A stretch of DNA of 48,719 nucleotides from Hyphomonadaceae bacterium (GTDB lineage: Bacteria; Pseudomonadota; Alphaproteobacteria; Caulobacterales; Aquidulcibacteraceae). The position numbers were made by a program, and so were the translations under genes. Positions 25,918 through 38,561 of the stretch are shown piece by piece. The stretch is from NCBI GenBank assembly GCA_021731815.1, contig JAKFWO010000019.1:1-48719 (forward strand), in the 5' to 3' direction. How positions within the stretch are numbered: the first letter of the stretch is position 1; every line of letters starts with the position of its first letter. A model generated the notes under the pieces. It searched no databases. It was not told where the DNA came from and saw only the letters and a program-made list of their open reading frames with translations.

Positions 25918-28900
25918 TCAGAACCGGATCGAACCGTTGAGGAACAATGTCCGCCCGAACAGGTCATAGCCTGCCGATGTGACCGCGTTATTGCGCTGGA
26001 ACCCGCGTGTAGAATCGATCAGTGGCGGTGCCCTGTTGGCAATATTGTTGACGCCCGCGGTCAGAGAGAAATTGTTGCGCGACCACGTTACGGAAACGTC
26101 ATGATACCAGACAGGATCAACAAAATCGACGATGGTTCCAATCTCGGCCACGGGCCGGGCAGCACCGGTGGGCGACACCAATTGGTCGAGGAAACGAACC
26201 GGCGCGGCGAGCGACCCGTCATTGTCCTGCGCACCGAGGCGACGGTTTTCCACCGTGACGTCGAATTCGCCCCAGCGGAAATTGGCAACATTGTTGAAAC
26301 GGAATCGGGGAGATCCGATCTCGCCAACATTGTCGTCACGATCCGACGGATCGAATGTCTCCCGCTCCTGCTCCAATTGATAGGAGGAGGTGGTCGTGTG
26401 CGTGAACGCGATGGGGCTCCCCGCCAATTTGAATGGAAGGTCGAATGTCAATCTTGTGTTGACATCGACACCCTTGGCCGTCTCTTCCCCGATATTGAAG
26501 AAGGACACGTCGATTTCGTTGATGATATTGGACGTCGCACCGGTTCCGGGCCGCGAGATCAGCGAGCAGAAGGGGCTCGACAAGCTCGGGAAATCGGTGT
26601 CCAGAAAGCAATTGGCGACAATCAGGCTCGCATCCGGTTCCGCGACCGTATCCCGGATCCGGATATTGTAATAGCTTGCCGCGAGAACGAAATCGAAGGA
26701 TTTGAACCAGGGTTGGGTGAAACTGCCAGAGACGGTGAAGGACCGCGAAGTTTCCGGCAGCAGCTCCGAATTCCCGCCCGAGATCGTTGAGATCGATGTA
26801 ACGCCCTGACTTCCCAGAACGGTGGCGTCCGGCACGCCATTGCCGCTGGTATCGGTGAACAATACACCGCTCGCGATACAATTTTGTACCCGGTTGGCAA
26901 ATTGCGCCTCGGTATCCGAACCCGCGGAGGTCAAGGCATTGGTGATATTGACGGCAATGCAGGGGTCGAGAGTGCCGGCGGACGCACCGCCCTGATCGGC
27001 GAGGAATTGCTCCCGCAGATTGGGTGCACGGAAGGATGTGCCATAGGCACCCGAAAACTGAAGCCAGTTCACCGGACGATACAAAGCCCGCGCCCGATAG
27101 GTCACATCATCGCCGAAATTGGATTCGTTTGTGTAACGTACCGCACCATCGATTTGCAGGAGGTCGATCCATGGCTTCTCCCGGATCAGCGGAATGTCGA
27201 CTTCGCCAAAGAATTCATAGAAGCGGCGTGCGCCATTGGTGTCGCCTTCCACGGAGGGTGCTTCGGCAGCATTGGTCCCGAAGACGCCGTCTGTTGAATT
27301 CTGCGAACGAATGACATCGCGACGATATTCACCACCAAAGCCCGCCGTGATCGCACCGCCCCAGGGAGAGGTAAACAATTCCCCGCCGAAAAAGCCATTG
27401 ACCACAAATTGCTCGATCGCGGTGCGATTGGTGCGCGTCCCCACCAGGAAATCACGTTCGGCATCCGTGAAAATCCCTTCACCGGTACGTCCGCCGGTAT
27501 AGAGATCGGGATTGGCGAAATTGATCGGAATGCAGGTCTGTGGTGTTACGAAGGCCCCGTTTTGGTCGGTATTGTTCGGGATATCGCAGCTCAGCGATCC
27601 GTCCGCCAATTGGCGGACATTGAGCGTCGCAAGCGTCAGATTGGGTTCGAACAGGATGGGCTGGGACTGGAATCCGATGCCTCGGTCAAAGGAGAAATAG
27701 GTGTCCCAGTTCCAGCCCTTTTCCCCGAGAAAGCCACCCGCGAAATCACCGCGAAAGCCCGCGACGAAGCGGAATTGTTCCAGCTCGACATTGCGCGTCT
27801 GCGGCACGTCTTCGAGCGTCAGGATGGGGGCAATATCAACCGGAAAGGGGTTGAGCGGGTTATCGACCCGGCCGATGACGACGCCGTTTGCGTCCAGCTG
27901 GTCGATTTGTCCGGGCACATCCGGGAAGATCTGTTCGGTCGATGCGATCGAAAAAGTACGCCGGTTGAGGTAATAGCTCTCAAAATAGAATTGTTCATTG
28001 TTCCAGAAATTCAGATCGACCGAGCCATTGGCAATGACCGAAATCCGCCGTGCATCGCCGACCAGATCGGCAAGTCCGCGTTCCGTCTGGTCATTGTAGA
28101 ACGGAACCAGCGGGAAGCGGGTGTTCTGGCTTCCCGGAGGTGCGGGGATTGCGGGATCGAACAGCGGCGGCTGGGGAACTGGAAGCGCAAACCCGGTCGA
28201 GAAATTGGGAATGCCGATATCGGTGGCCCCGGGTGTAAAGAAGAATTGGGTTGCCGTGATCGGGGCACCGGTAAACGGATTGGGAAACGGAACCGCGACA
28301 CCGGGCGATGCAATGATCACATTGTCAAAAAAGCCACTGCGGGGCAATTGCCGGATCGAGCCATCCGGCGCGACGGTGATTTCGCGCAGGGACGAACTGA
28401 AATCGCGTTTGTTGGTCTGCACGCGTGAGCGCTGGAACCATTCGCCACCCACCAGGATGCGCGCTCGCTCGCCCGATGAGCCGGCGAGAAACGAAACCTG
28501 GTATACATCTCCGCCAGGATCGAGCGGCTGTTCGAAGTTACCCGAGACCTCGAGCCCTTCAAATTCGCTGCGCAATGTGACATTGACGACGCCGGCCACC
28601 GCATCCGCGCCATAGATCGACGAGGCACCTTCGGTCAGCACTTCCACGCGGTCGACCAGCGCAAGGGGAATCAGCCCCAGATCCGGCTGGGAGGGCGCGC
28701 CGCGAACACCGGTGGCGGCCAAACGGCGCCCGTTCACCAATACGAGCGAGCGTGCTGCACCGAGATTGCGCAAATTGATGTTGGATGAGCCGACACCACC
28801 CTCCGGAGGCGCTTCGGTCGCGTTGGAATTTCCGGCATTGTTGTTCAGCGACTGGTCGATCTGTGTGCCATTGGCCACAGTCGAGCGGGTCAGCAATTCC

Positions 28901-29181
28901 TGGATTGTACTGACGCCTACCTTGCGGGCGTCCTCAATCTTGAACACCTGAAGCGGAGAGGGGCTGTTGAAGGAATCCTTGCGCAGCCGCGAGCCGGTGA
29001 CCACGACTTCTTCGGCGGATTCATCGTCCTCCGCATCCTGGTCGGCCGCGTCCTGAACCTGAACCACATCGGTCGTCACTGCCTGCGCCCAAGCGGCACC
29101 CGGCTGACCCAATACCGAAACGCCAACGATAAACGTGCACGCACGCAGGTGCTGCTGCCATTGCTTCAGTGACCTTTTGAT
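25918..29181 (-). CDS. TonB-dependent outer-membrane receptor lacking a recognisable start codon
   Basis: Large TonB-dependent transporter, about 1064 residues after the signal region. The plug domain has EEVVVTGSRLRKDSFNSPSP, then NLRNLGAARSLVLVNGRRL and YGADAVAGVVNVTLR. The barrel ends in NGSIRF with a terminal phenylalanine. The first conventional start in frame is TTG 29112, but it cuts through an evident signal peptide. In-frame codons 29181-29113 encode KRSLKQWQQHLRACTFIVG followed by VSV, and then LGQPGAAWAQA. Back to the in-frame stop there is no ATG, GTG or TTG. Candidates are ATC 29181 or CTG 29169, so either a rare start is used or a start was mutated. The ligand is unknown; no siderophore or sugar genes are adjacent. 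A terminator follows. Confidence 0.88.
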   Translation of the reverse strand: MKRSLKQWQQHLRACTFIVGVSVLGQPGAAWAQAVTTDVVQVQDAADQDAEDDESAEEVVVTGSRLRKDSFNSPSPLQVFKIEDARKVGVSTIQELLTRSTVANGTQIDQSLNNNAGNSNATEAPPEGGVGSSNINLRNLGAARSLVLVNGRRLAATGVRGAPSQPDLGLIPLALVDRVEVLTEGASSIYGADAVAGVVNVTLRSEFEGLEVSGNFEQPLDPGGDVYQVSFLAGSSGERARILVGGEWFQRSRVQTNKRDFSSSLREITVAPDGSIRQLPRSGFFDNVIIASPGVAVPFPNPFTGAPITATQFFFTPGATDIGIPNFSTGFALPVPQPPLFDPAIPAPPGSQNTRFPLVPFYNDQTERGLADLVGDARRISVIANGSVDLNFWNNEQFYFESYYLNRRTFSIASTEQIFPDVPGQIDQLDANGVVIGRVDNPLNPFPVDIAPILTLEDVPQTRNVELEQFRFVAGFRGDFAGGFLGEKGWNWDTYFSFDRGIGFQSQPILFEPNLTLATLNVRQLADGSLSCDIPNNTDQNGAFVTPQTCIPINFANPDLYTGGRTGEGIFTDAERDFLVGTRTNRTAIEQFVVNGFFGGELFTSPWGGAITAGFGGEYRRDVIRSQNSTDGVFGTNAAEAPSVEGDTNGARRFYEFFGEVDIPLIREKPWIDLLQIDGAVRYTNESNFGDDVTYRARALYRPVNWLQFSGAYGTSFRAPNLREQFLADQGGASAGTLDPCIAVNITNALTSAGSDTEAQFANRVQNCIASGVLFTDTSGNGVPDATVLGSQGVTSISTISGGNSELLPETSRSFTVSGSFTQPWFKSFDFVLAASYYNIRIRDTVAEPDASLIVANCFLDTDFPSLSSPFCSLISRPGTGATSNIINEIDVSFFNIGEETAKGVDVNTRLTFDLPFKLAGSPIAFTHTTTSSYQLEQERETFDPSDRDDNVGEIGSPRFRFNNVANFRWGEFDVTVENRRLGAQDNDGSLAAPVRFLDQLVSPTGAARPVAEIGTIVDFVDPVWYHDVSVTWSRNNFSLTAGVNNIANRAPPLIDSTRGFQRNNAVTSAGYDLFGRTLFLNGSIRF

Positions 29182-29283
29182 CCCCTTTGATGCGAGATCG
29201 CCACTGCGGATTGCCTCCGACTTGTCAGCGATCTTCCCTGATAAACAATTTGTAACCCCTGGTTCACAATTCCGTCAACCTAA

Positions 29284-29311
29284 ATATGTCAGTTTTTATA
29301 TGTCAGTTTTT
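29284..29311. repeat. 14-bp perfect tandem duplication
   Basis: ATATGTCAGTTTTT occurs twice in direct succession in the presumed promoter region of the TonB receptor gene, about 100 bp before its signal-peptide codons. Confidence 0.85.
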
Positions 29312-29409
29312 GGCAATGTGCGCTGGCGTGTACGCGACTCTATCGGCGGATTCTCGATTGCCCGGAGGCGAGATTGCCGGACCCATCCCGCACAAGGGGG
29401 GGGGCGGCC

Positions 29410-29633
29410 AGAGCATTTTCAAGGAAATCCGAGCCGAATGTCTGAATTGAAAATGCTCGGATTCAAGGATTTGGAGCGCGTTCAGGCGAAAACCGGATTC
29501 CACTTTTTCTGAACGCGCTCTGGAGCATTTTCAACGAAATCCGAGCCGAATGTCTGAATTGAAAATGCTCGGATTCAAGGATTTGGAGCGCGTTCAGGCG
29601 AAAAACCGGATTCCACTTTTTCTGAACGCGCTC
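29410..29633. repeat. Two tandem copies of palindromic repeat type A
   Basis: Copy one covers 29410-29520 and copy two 29523-29633, with TG between. They differ by very few bases. Each has the AGCATTTTCA/TGAAAATGCT stem and the 12-bp GAGCGCGTTCAG/CTGAACGCGCTC stem. They lie between the TonB receptor leader and the 3' end of the P-II gene. Confidence 0.92.
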
Positions 29634-29675
29634 TGACAGGCGGCACTCAAGCCCGCCCGGCTTTCCCCCGCTCCA

Positions 29676-30020
29676 TCACCCGTTCAGGGCGGCGGCATCG
29701 GTTTCGCCGGTGCGGATGCGCAGGATGGAATCGAGATCGATGACCCAGATCTTGCCATCCCCGATTTTGCCGCTATTGGCGGCCTTGGCGATGACTTCCA
29801 CGATGCGTTCGACATCGGCGCTGGCGGCTGCGATCTCGACCTTGACCTTGGGCAGCAGGCGGATTTCGTATTCCGCTCCGCGATAGACTTCGGTCTTGCC
29901 CTTTTGCCGGCCATAGCCGCGCACTTCGGTCACCGTCATGCCGGCCACGCCGATCGCGGCAGCCGCATCGAGCACCGAATCGAGGCGCGAGGGTTTGATG
30001 ACGGCAGTGATCAGTTTCAT
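29676..30020 (-). CDS. P-II nitrogen regulatory protein
   Basis: Trimeric nitrogen/2-oxoglutarate/ATP sensor, 114 residues. The T-loop reads GRQKGKTEVYRGAEYEI, with Tyr51, the uridylylation site of GlnB/GlnK, in place. The N-terminus MKLITAVIKP and the C-loop (SGKIGDGKIWVIDLDSILRIRTGE) match the family. GlnB and GlnK cannot be told apart from sequence alone. Its ATG overlaps the stop of the upstream methyltransferase gene as ATGA. Neither amtB nor glnA, the usual neighbours, is adjacent. Confidence 0.95.
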   Translation of the reverse strand: MKLITAVIKPSRLDSVLDAAAAIGVAGMTVTEVRGYGRQKGKTEVYRGAEYEIRLLPKVKVEIAAASADVERIVEVIAKAANSGKIGDGKIWVIDLDSILRIRTGETDAAALNG

Positions 30021-30832
30021 GGCGAGGGTGGGGCTGTGAGGGTCACGTCGGGGACAGTCGCATCTTCGGTCTGCTGCGGGTCAATAGCAGGCGTGCGGGC
30101 CAAAACCGAGCCTTGCACTGTTTTCGGTCGCCAGCCAGCCTGTTTTGCGAAAGCAATCGCGCGGCTTCCCCTGATGGGTGCGACGACATGCTTGATCGCC
30201 TCGGTCATGGCGACCCCGCCCAGCACCGGCCACAATCTTTCGCCGATCTGCTCCCATAAGGGTGCGAGCCGGCGCACGACCGGCCAATCGACCGGCGGCG
30301 CAAACAGGGCAAAGCTCGAGGCCTGCGGCGAAAAACAGGCGGCTCCCAACAGGGCGCGCAATTGTCGCTGGGTGAAAGACCGTCCATGGCCGAAGGGCGT
30401 GTGCTCGAAATGCGACCACACGCCGGTGCGATTGGGAACAATAACGATGAGACGCCCTTCGGGGGCCAGCACCCGCCAGATCTCGCGCAGCAGGCGCCCG
30501 GGATTTTCCGCCTCTTCAAGGCCATGGCAGACAAGCACCCGATCGAATATTGCATCGCGAAACGGCAATCGGGATTCAGAACCAATCACCGCATACCCGT
30601 TGGGTTGGGCATCCGCGCGATGGGCAGGCACGATCTCGCTTGCATAACGATCCGGGACAAACAATCCGAAGCGGCGCGCATGGGCAAACCGGTCGGAAAA
30701 CGGTGCGCAATAGCCCCAGCCGAGCACGTCCAGCCCCCTCGCATCCGGCCAGATGGCCGCGATCCGGCGATTGAGCGCCGCCGCCGCCATTCGGCCGGCG
30801 GGACTGTCGTAAAACTGGCGGATGGCGGACAT
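30017..30832 (-). CDS. SAM-dependent methyltransferase, class I
   Basis: Predicted methyltransferase, 271 residues, of the Methyltransf_11 type. The region LDVLGWGYCAPFSDRF replaces the usual DxGxGxG loop and is degenerate. The later motifs are clearer: SESRLPFRDAIFDRVLVCHGLEEAENPGRLLREIWRVLAPEGRLIVIVPN. The methyl acceptor is unknown. The weak motif I leaves some doubt about activity. Its stop overlaps the P-II gene start by 4 nt, so the two are translationally coupled. Confidence 0.8.
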   Translation of the reverse strand: MSAIRQFYDSPAGRMAAAALNRRIAAIWPDARGLDVLGWGYCAPFSDRFAHARRFGLFVPDRYASEIVPAHRADAQPNGYAVIGSESRLPFRDAIFDRVLVCHGLEEAENPGRLLREIWRVLAPEGRLIVIVPNRTGVWSHFEHTPFGHGRSFTQRQLRALLGAACFSPQASSFALFAPPVDWPVVRRLAPLWEQIGERLWPVLGGVAMTEAIKHVVAPIRGSRAIAFAKQAGWRPKTVQGSVLARTPAIDPQQTEDATVPDVTLTAPPSP

Positions 30833-30878
30833 GGGGCCGCTTTTTAGCGCATTTCCGGCTTTATGGAAATCCTGGGCC

Positions 30879-30920
30879 GGGCGTCGTGGTCAGGGCGTCG
30901 CGGTCAGGGCGTCGCGGTCA
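30879..30920. repeat. 14-bp tandem repeat, three copies
   Basis: GGGCGTCGTGGTCA followed by two copies of GGGCGTCGCGGTCA, just upstream of the methyltransferase start. Confidence 0.85.
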
Positions 30921-30955
30921 GGGCCTGGCGGGCCAGAAGGCGCGCCCGGGAATCG

Positions 30956-31195
30956 TCATGCACCGGGGCCTTTGCGGCGGCGCAAATTCTCCCGCAAGGC
31001 CGCCCGCAGCCGGGCATGGCGCAATTTCCTGGGGTCAGGCGCGGGGTTGACTTCGCCATTGCCCTCACCATTGCCCTCACGTGAGTTCCGCGATTCTGTC
31101 CGATCGGTGCCCGCGGTCCTGAAGGCGTCACCGGAAATGGCTTTGGGCTCTGGTGGCGATTCTTCACTCCCTCCCGGCGGAATGATTTGGGACAT
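30956..31195 (-). CDS. Small Arg-rich conserved-type protein
   Basis: A 79-residue protein from ATG 31195, which is preceded by a G-rich ribosome site. The N-terminal half is polar and includes a tandem EGNGEGNGE from a doubled 12-mer. The C-terminus, DPRKLRHARLRAALRENLRR and RKGPGA, matches in style the short basic helical tail (RLAxALRxNLxRRK) of small alphaproteobacterial proteins of unknown function. It lies 164 bp from tRNA-Thr on the opposite strand. No function is assigned. Confidence 0.55.
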   Translation of the reverse strand: MSQIIPPGGSEESPPEPKAISGDAFRTAGTDRTESRNSREGNGEGNGEVNPAPDPRKLRHARLRAALRENLRRRKGPGA

Positions 31196-31359
31196 TTCCC
31201 CCCCCCTTTTCACGGCAACGCATTTCAGGATGCGCCTGCCGGGGTCGATCGTCAAACCGCCTTGCGCGATCATACTGCCAGTTTTCCTGCAGATTGCGCG
31301 CGGGGTGCTTTCCATCCCGCGGGCAAGCGAATATAGGGGCTGTTCCTTTCCGCCGGCTG

Positions 31360-31434
<75 letters not shown>

Positions 31435-31511
31435 GCGGGGGCGGAGGGGATTTCCGCCCGGGCGGGGCCCGCAAACTGGACGCCAGCCGCGAAGGCGGCT
31501 AAATCTGGCGC

Positions 31512-31943
31512 ATGGCTTTTCTTTATCTTCTTGGCGCGTTCGGGCTCTATCTCGGCTGGCGCGGATTCCGCAAAATGGGTGCCACGGAGCGCAAACGTCT
31601 GCTGCGTTACGGGGTGGCGATTGCGCTCATCATATCGGGGACCGGGCTAATGGTTCTCAAGCGCAGCCCGGCGGGGATTGTCGCCCTGATTGCCGGGCTG
31701 GTCCTGCTCGGGATCGGGGTGCGGAATCGCAAAAGCGGGCCTCGCCCCGCGCCGGCGCGCCAGCCGGGCCTGAGCCGGGCGGAGGCCGCAGAAATCCTCG
31801 GCGTGGCCCCTGATGCCTCGCGTCAGGAGATTACCGCCGCCCATCGCCGGCTGATGCTGCGCCTCCATCCCGATCAGGGCGGCAGCGACTGGCTGGCCAA
31901 CCGGATCAATTCTGCGCGCGATCGGTTGTTGCGCAAGTCCTGA
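31512..31943 (+). CDS. Membrane-anchored J-domain protein (TIM14/Pam18-like)
   Basis: A 143-residue J protein with its J-domain at the C-terminus. An N-terminal hydrophobic segment and a second span (about 35-70) anchor it. The J-domain runs from about residue 85 (SRAEAAEILGVAPDASRQEI) through the essential HPD in LHPDQGGSDW to RINSARDRLLRKS. It would stimulate DnaK ATPase at the membrane. Layout and size match the alphaproteobacterial relatives of mitochondrial Pam18/TIM14. It follows tRNA-Thr on the same strand. Confidence 0.88.
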   Translation: MAFLYLLGAFGLYLGWRGFRKMGATERKRLLRYGVAIALIISGTGLMVLKRSPAGIVALIAGLVLLGIGVRNRKSGPRPAPARQPGLSRAEAAEILGVAPDASRQEITAAHRRLMLRLHPDQGGSDWLANRINSARDRLLRKS

Positions 31944-32105
31944 CGCATGTGAGCCTTCCGATGAACCAGTTCCGCGCCCGGAACGACGCGCCGGGATTTC
32001 CTCTCCGACCGGCTTCGTGTAACTGCAGGCATGCGCGCCGCATGGTCCAGCGATACATTGGCCCCCCCGATCCACTCGAAATTGTCATGCCTTGCCGGGA
32101 TTTCC

Positions 32106-32630
32106 ATGGTTGACCTCTCCTCGATCGAACTTCCCGCCGACAAGGCGGAACGCTATGCCGAAATCCGCCGGCAGATATCCGGGGTGGTCGGGGGCGAACC
32201 CAATCGAATCGCGCGTCTGGCGAGTGCCGCGAGCCTGCTCGCTTCAGGCTTCGCGTCGCGATTCATCTGGACCGGATTCTATATGGTCGATCCCGAAAAC
32301 GGGACCGGTCAGGGAGCTGACACGGCATCGGAACTGGTCGTTGGCCCCTATCAGGGCAATCTGGGCTGCCTGCGCATTCCTTTTGGCAAAGGTGTGTGCG
32401 GTGAAGCCGCCGCGCGCCGGAAAACCGTGCTGGTCAGGGATGTCCATGCTTTTCCCGGCCACATCACCTGTGATTCACGCTCGCAATCAGAGATCGTCGT
32501 CCCGCTGTTTGACCGCAATGGCAGCCTCGCGGGCGTTCTCGATGTCGATTCGGCGGAATTGGACGCATTCGACGAAATCGACCGGCACTGGCTTGAAGCA
32601 ATCTGTGCGGAGCTGCTCGTCCTGCCGTGA
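32106..32630 (+). CDS. msrC: Free methionine-(R)-sulfoxide reductase (GAF domain)
   Basis: Reduces free Met-(R)-sulfoxide. A 174-residue single GAF-domain protein. The three redox cysteines are at 88 (LGCLRI), 98 (GVCGE) and 122 (ITCDS), with the same spacing as Cys84/94/118 of E. coli fRMsr. The stretches VRDVHAFPGHI and GVLDVDS are conserved. Compared with the short family form it has a few extra residues near 63-73. Start ATG 32106 was chosen because the family begins shortly before the first helix; the longer frame from 32031 adds unrelated residues. It lies upstream of dnaN. Confidence 0.92.
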   Translation: MVDLSSIELPADKAERYAEIRRQISGVVGGEPNRIARLASAASLLASGFASRFIWTGFYMVDPENGTGQGADTASELVVGPYQGNLGCLRIPFGKGVCGEAAARRKTVLVRDVHAFPGHITCDSRSQSEIVVPLFDRNGSLAGVLDVDSAELDAFDEIDRHWLEAICAELLVLP

Positions 32631-32748
32631 TCGGGGTCGATCCGGCGTGCGGGGTCTATTGCTGAAAACGCTCTGTTTTCGGGGCGAAATGCGGTAGTGA
32701 TCCGATTCCGTCCCCGTTTTTCCTTCAATTTTTGACCGGACCGAGTGA

Positions 32749-33866
32749 ATGAAGATCCGCATCGACCGCGCCGCTTTGCTGAAGGCCCTGACCCGTGTGC
32801 AGAGTGTTGTCGAAAGGCGCAACACCATCCCCATCCTTGGCAATGTGCTGCTCAGGGCGGAGGGAGATCATCTGCGCCTCGTGGCAGCGGACCAGGAAAT
32901 GGAAGTCGTCGATTCCGCCGATGCCGAAATCGAACGTGCGGGCGCGATCACCACGCCGGCCCATATGTTTTTCGATATCATACGTAAATTCCCCGAAGGG
33001 GCCGAAATCCGGCTGGAGACACTGCCCGACCGCAAGGATCTGATGATTTTCTCGGGACGCTCGCGTTTCCAATTGGCGACATTGCCGGCCGATGATTTTC
33101 CCAATGTCGCCAATGAGCGATTTCCGACGCGCTTCACGGTCCCGGCGGCGGCGCTGGCGCGGCTGGCGGCCAAGACCCGCTTTGCCATTTCCACCGAGGA
33201 GACGCGATATTACCTGAACGGCGTTTTCCTGCATGTGGCGAACGGGACCGATGGCAAGCTCTTGCGCGCGGTCGCCACCGATGGCCATCGGCTTGCGCTC
33301 GCCGAAATGCCCGCGCCGGAGGGCTCGGAAAGCATGCCGGCCATTATCGTGCCGCGCAAGACCATACAGGAAATGATGCGCCTGTTGCAGGATGTCGGGG
33401 AGGAGGTCGAGATGTTCGTCTCCGAAAGCCGCATACGCTTCGAATCTGGCCGCATCGCGCTGATGTCCAAGCTCATCGAAGGCTCATTCCCCGATTATGC
33501 CCGGGTGATTCCGCGCGGAAACCGCAGTCATCTCAAGGTGGAGAATCAGGGCTTTGCCGCCGCCGTCGATCGCGTGGCCACGGTTTCGGCCGAACGCTCG
33601 CGATCGGTGAAAATGGCGGTGGATGACGGCAAGGTGGTGGTCACGGTCAACCATCCCGAATCCGGGTTGGCCACCGAGGAAATCTATGCCGAGACCCCGG
33701 CCGAACCGCTCGAAATCGGCTTCAATGCCCGCTATCTCCTCGATGTCTGTGAACAGATCGAAGGCGAGGATGCCCTGTTCGAATTTGGCGATGCCGGCGG
33801 CCCGGCGCTGGTCCGCGACAGCGGCGATTCGTCGTCACTGTTCGTGTTGATGCCATTGCGCGTCTG

Positions 33867-33867
<1 letters not shown>
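32749..33867 (+). CDS. dnaN: DNA polymerase III beta clamp
   Basis: Homodimeric sliding clamp, 372 residues, three repeated domains. N-terminus MKIRIDRAALLKALTRVQSV, central TRFAISTEETRYYLNGVFLH and DGHRLALAE, and C-terminal VLMPLRV are diagnostic. The TGA overlaps the recF ATG by one base (TGATG), so the two are coupled. The dnaA gene often found upstream is absent; msrC is there instead. A short GAAAAC/GTTTTC dyad (32664-32680) in the leader has no T-run, and its role is unclear. Confidence 0.98.
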
Positions 33868-37564
<3,697 letters not shown>

Positions 37565-37573
37565 CATCCCGGC

Positions 37574-38542
37574 TCAACGCGGGGCGGCGGCGCGGCGCAA
37601 TCGGTCATTGATCGCCTCCCCGAGCCCCTGACCGGGGCCGAAATCCGGAATGGGCGCGACTGCGATGCATCGGGCTCCCATCGAGTCCAGCGTTCGCAAA
37701 AAGGCAAAAAGATTGGCCGCCGCCTCTGTGAGATCACCTGCGGGCGAGAGATCGAGCCGTAATCGGGTCGCAAAGCCGGCCAATTGGCCATGGAAATCAA
37801 GCGCGGCCTCGCCTGCCCTTACGTCGTGCGCCGCGAGCCGTAAGGCGGTGTCCGGCGCGTAATGGGAGGCAAGCATACCCGGCGCGGTGATTTTCAACTC
37901 TCCTTCCGACTCTCCTTCCGGTGAACCGAGCGGGCCGGTGATCGCCTCGATCTGCTCGCGCGGCAAGGCCCCCGCCCGCAGCAGCAGGATGAATGGCCCG
38001 GTCAGCGAGACAATGGTGCTTTCAAGCCCGTGAAGACATGGCCCGCCATCGATGGCCAGCGCCACATCCGCGAGCTCGCGACAGGCTTCGACAGTGGTCG
38101 GCGATAATCGCCCCGAACGATTCGCCGAGGGTGCGGCGATCGGCCCGCCAAATTCCGCCAGCACAGCGCGCATCAAAGGATGGGCTGGCACGCGGATGGC
38201 GGCGCTGGTGAGACCCGCCAATGCCAGAGACGAAACGCCCGCATTCGGCCGCAGGGGTGCGACGAGGGTCAGCGGCCCCGGCCAGAAGGCCTCGGCAAGG
38301 CGCAGGGCCAATGGTGGAAGCACGACAATCGCTTCGGCTGCGGCAAGATCCGTGACATGGAGAATGAGCGGATTGAACCGCGGCCGGCCCTTGGCCGCAT
38401 AGATCGCCGCAATCGCCAGGTCATTGCGGGCATCGGCCCCCAGCCCATAGACGGTCTCAGTCGGCAGTACCACCAATTGCCCCTCACGCAGGGCACGGGC
38501 GGCTGCGCGGATGGCCGCAGGCTCGGGCGGAAGGATCTGCAT
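37574..38542 (-). CDS. L-threonylcarbamoyladenylate synthase, Sua5 type
   Basis: Makes threonylcarbamoyl-AMP from threonine, bicarbonate and ATP for t6A37 modification of ANN-decoding tRNAs. The YrdC domain has PTETVYGLGADA, KGRPRFNPLILHV and APSANRSGRLSPT. The 322-residue length and the C-terminal segment GMLASHYAP mark the two-domain Sua5 form rather than short TsaC. A perfect 12-bp duplication near 37895-37920 adds the acidic GESEGE stretch in the interdomain linker. It lies 19 nt after the ABC ATPase gene on the same strand. Confidence 0.95.
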   Translation of the reverse strand: MQILPPEPAAIRAAARALREGQLVVLPTETVYGLGADARNDLAIAAIYAAKGRPRFNPLILHVTDLAAAEAIVVLPPLALRLAEAFWPGPLTLVAPLRPNAGVSSLALAGLTSAAIRVPAHPLMRAVLAEFGGPIAAPSANRSGRLSPTTVEACRELADVALAIDGGPCLHGLESTIVSLTGPFILLLRAGALPREQIEAITGPLGSPEGESEGELKITAPGMLASHYAPDTALRLAAHDVRAGEAALDFHGQLAGFATRLRLDLSPAGDLTEAAANLFAFLRTLDSMGARCIAVAPIPDFGPGQGLGEAINDRLRRAAAPR

Positions 38543-38561
38543 GGTCAGGATATGGTTTTGC

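Larger units (their letters stand above)
29182..29675. other. Gene-free stretch with receptor leader and two type A repeats
   Basis: About 490 bases. The left part is AT-richer and should hold the TonB receptor promoter; it contains a doubled 14-mer. The right part is two tandem type A repeats. The small frames present fall within the repeats and are not credible genes. Confidence 0.6.
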
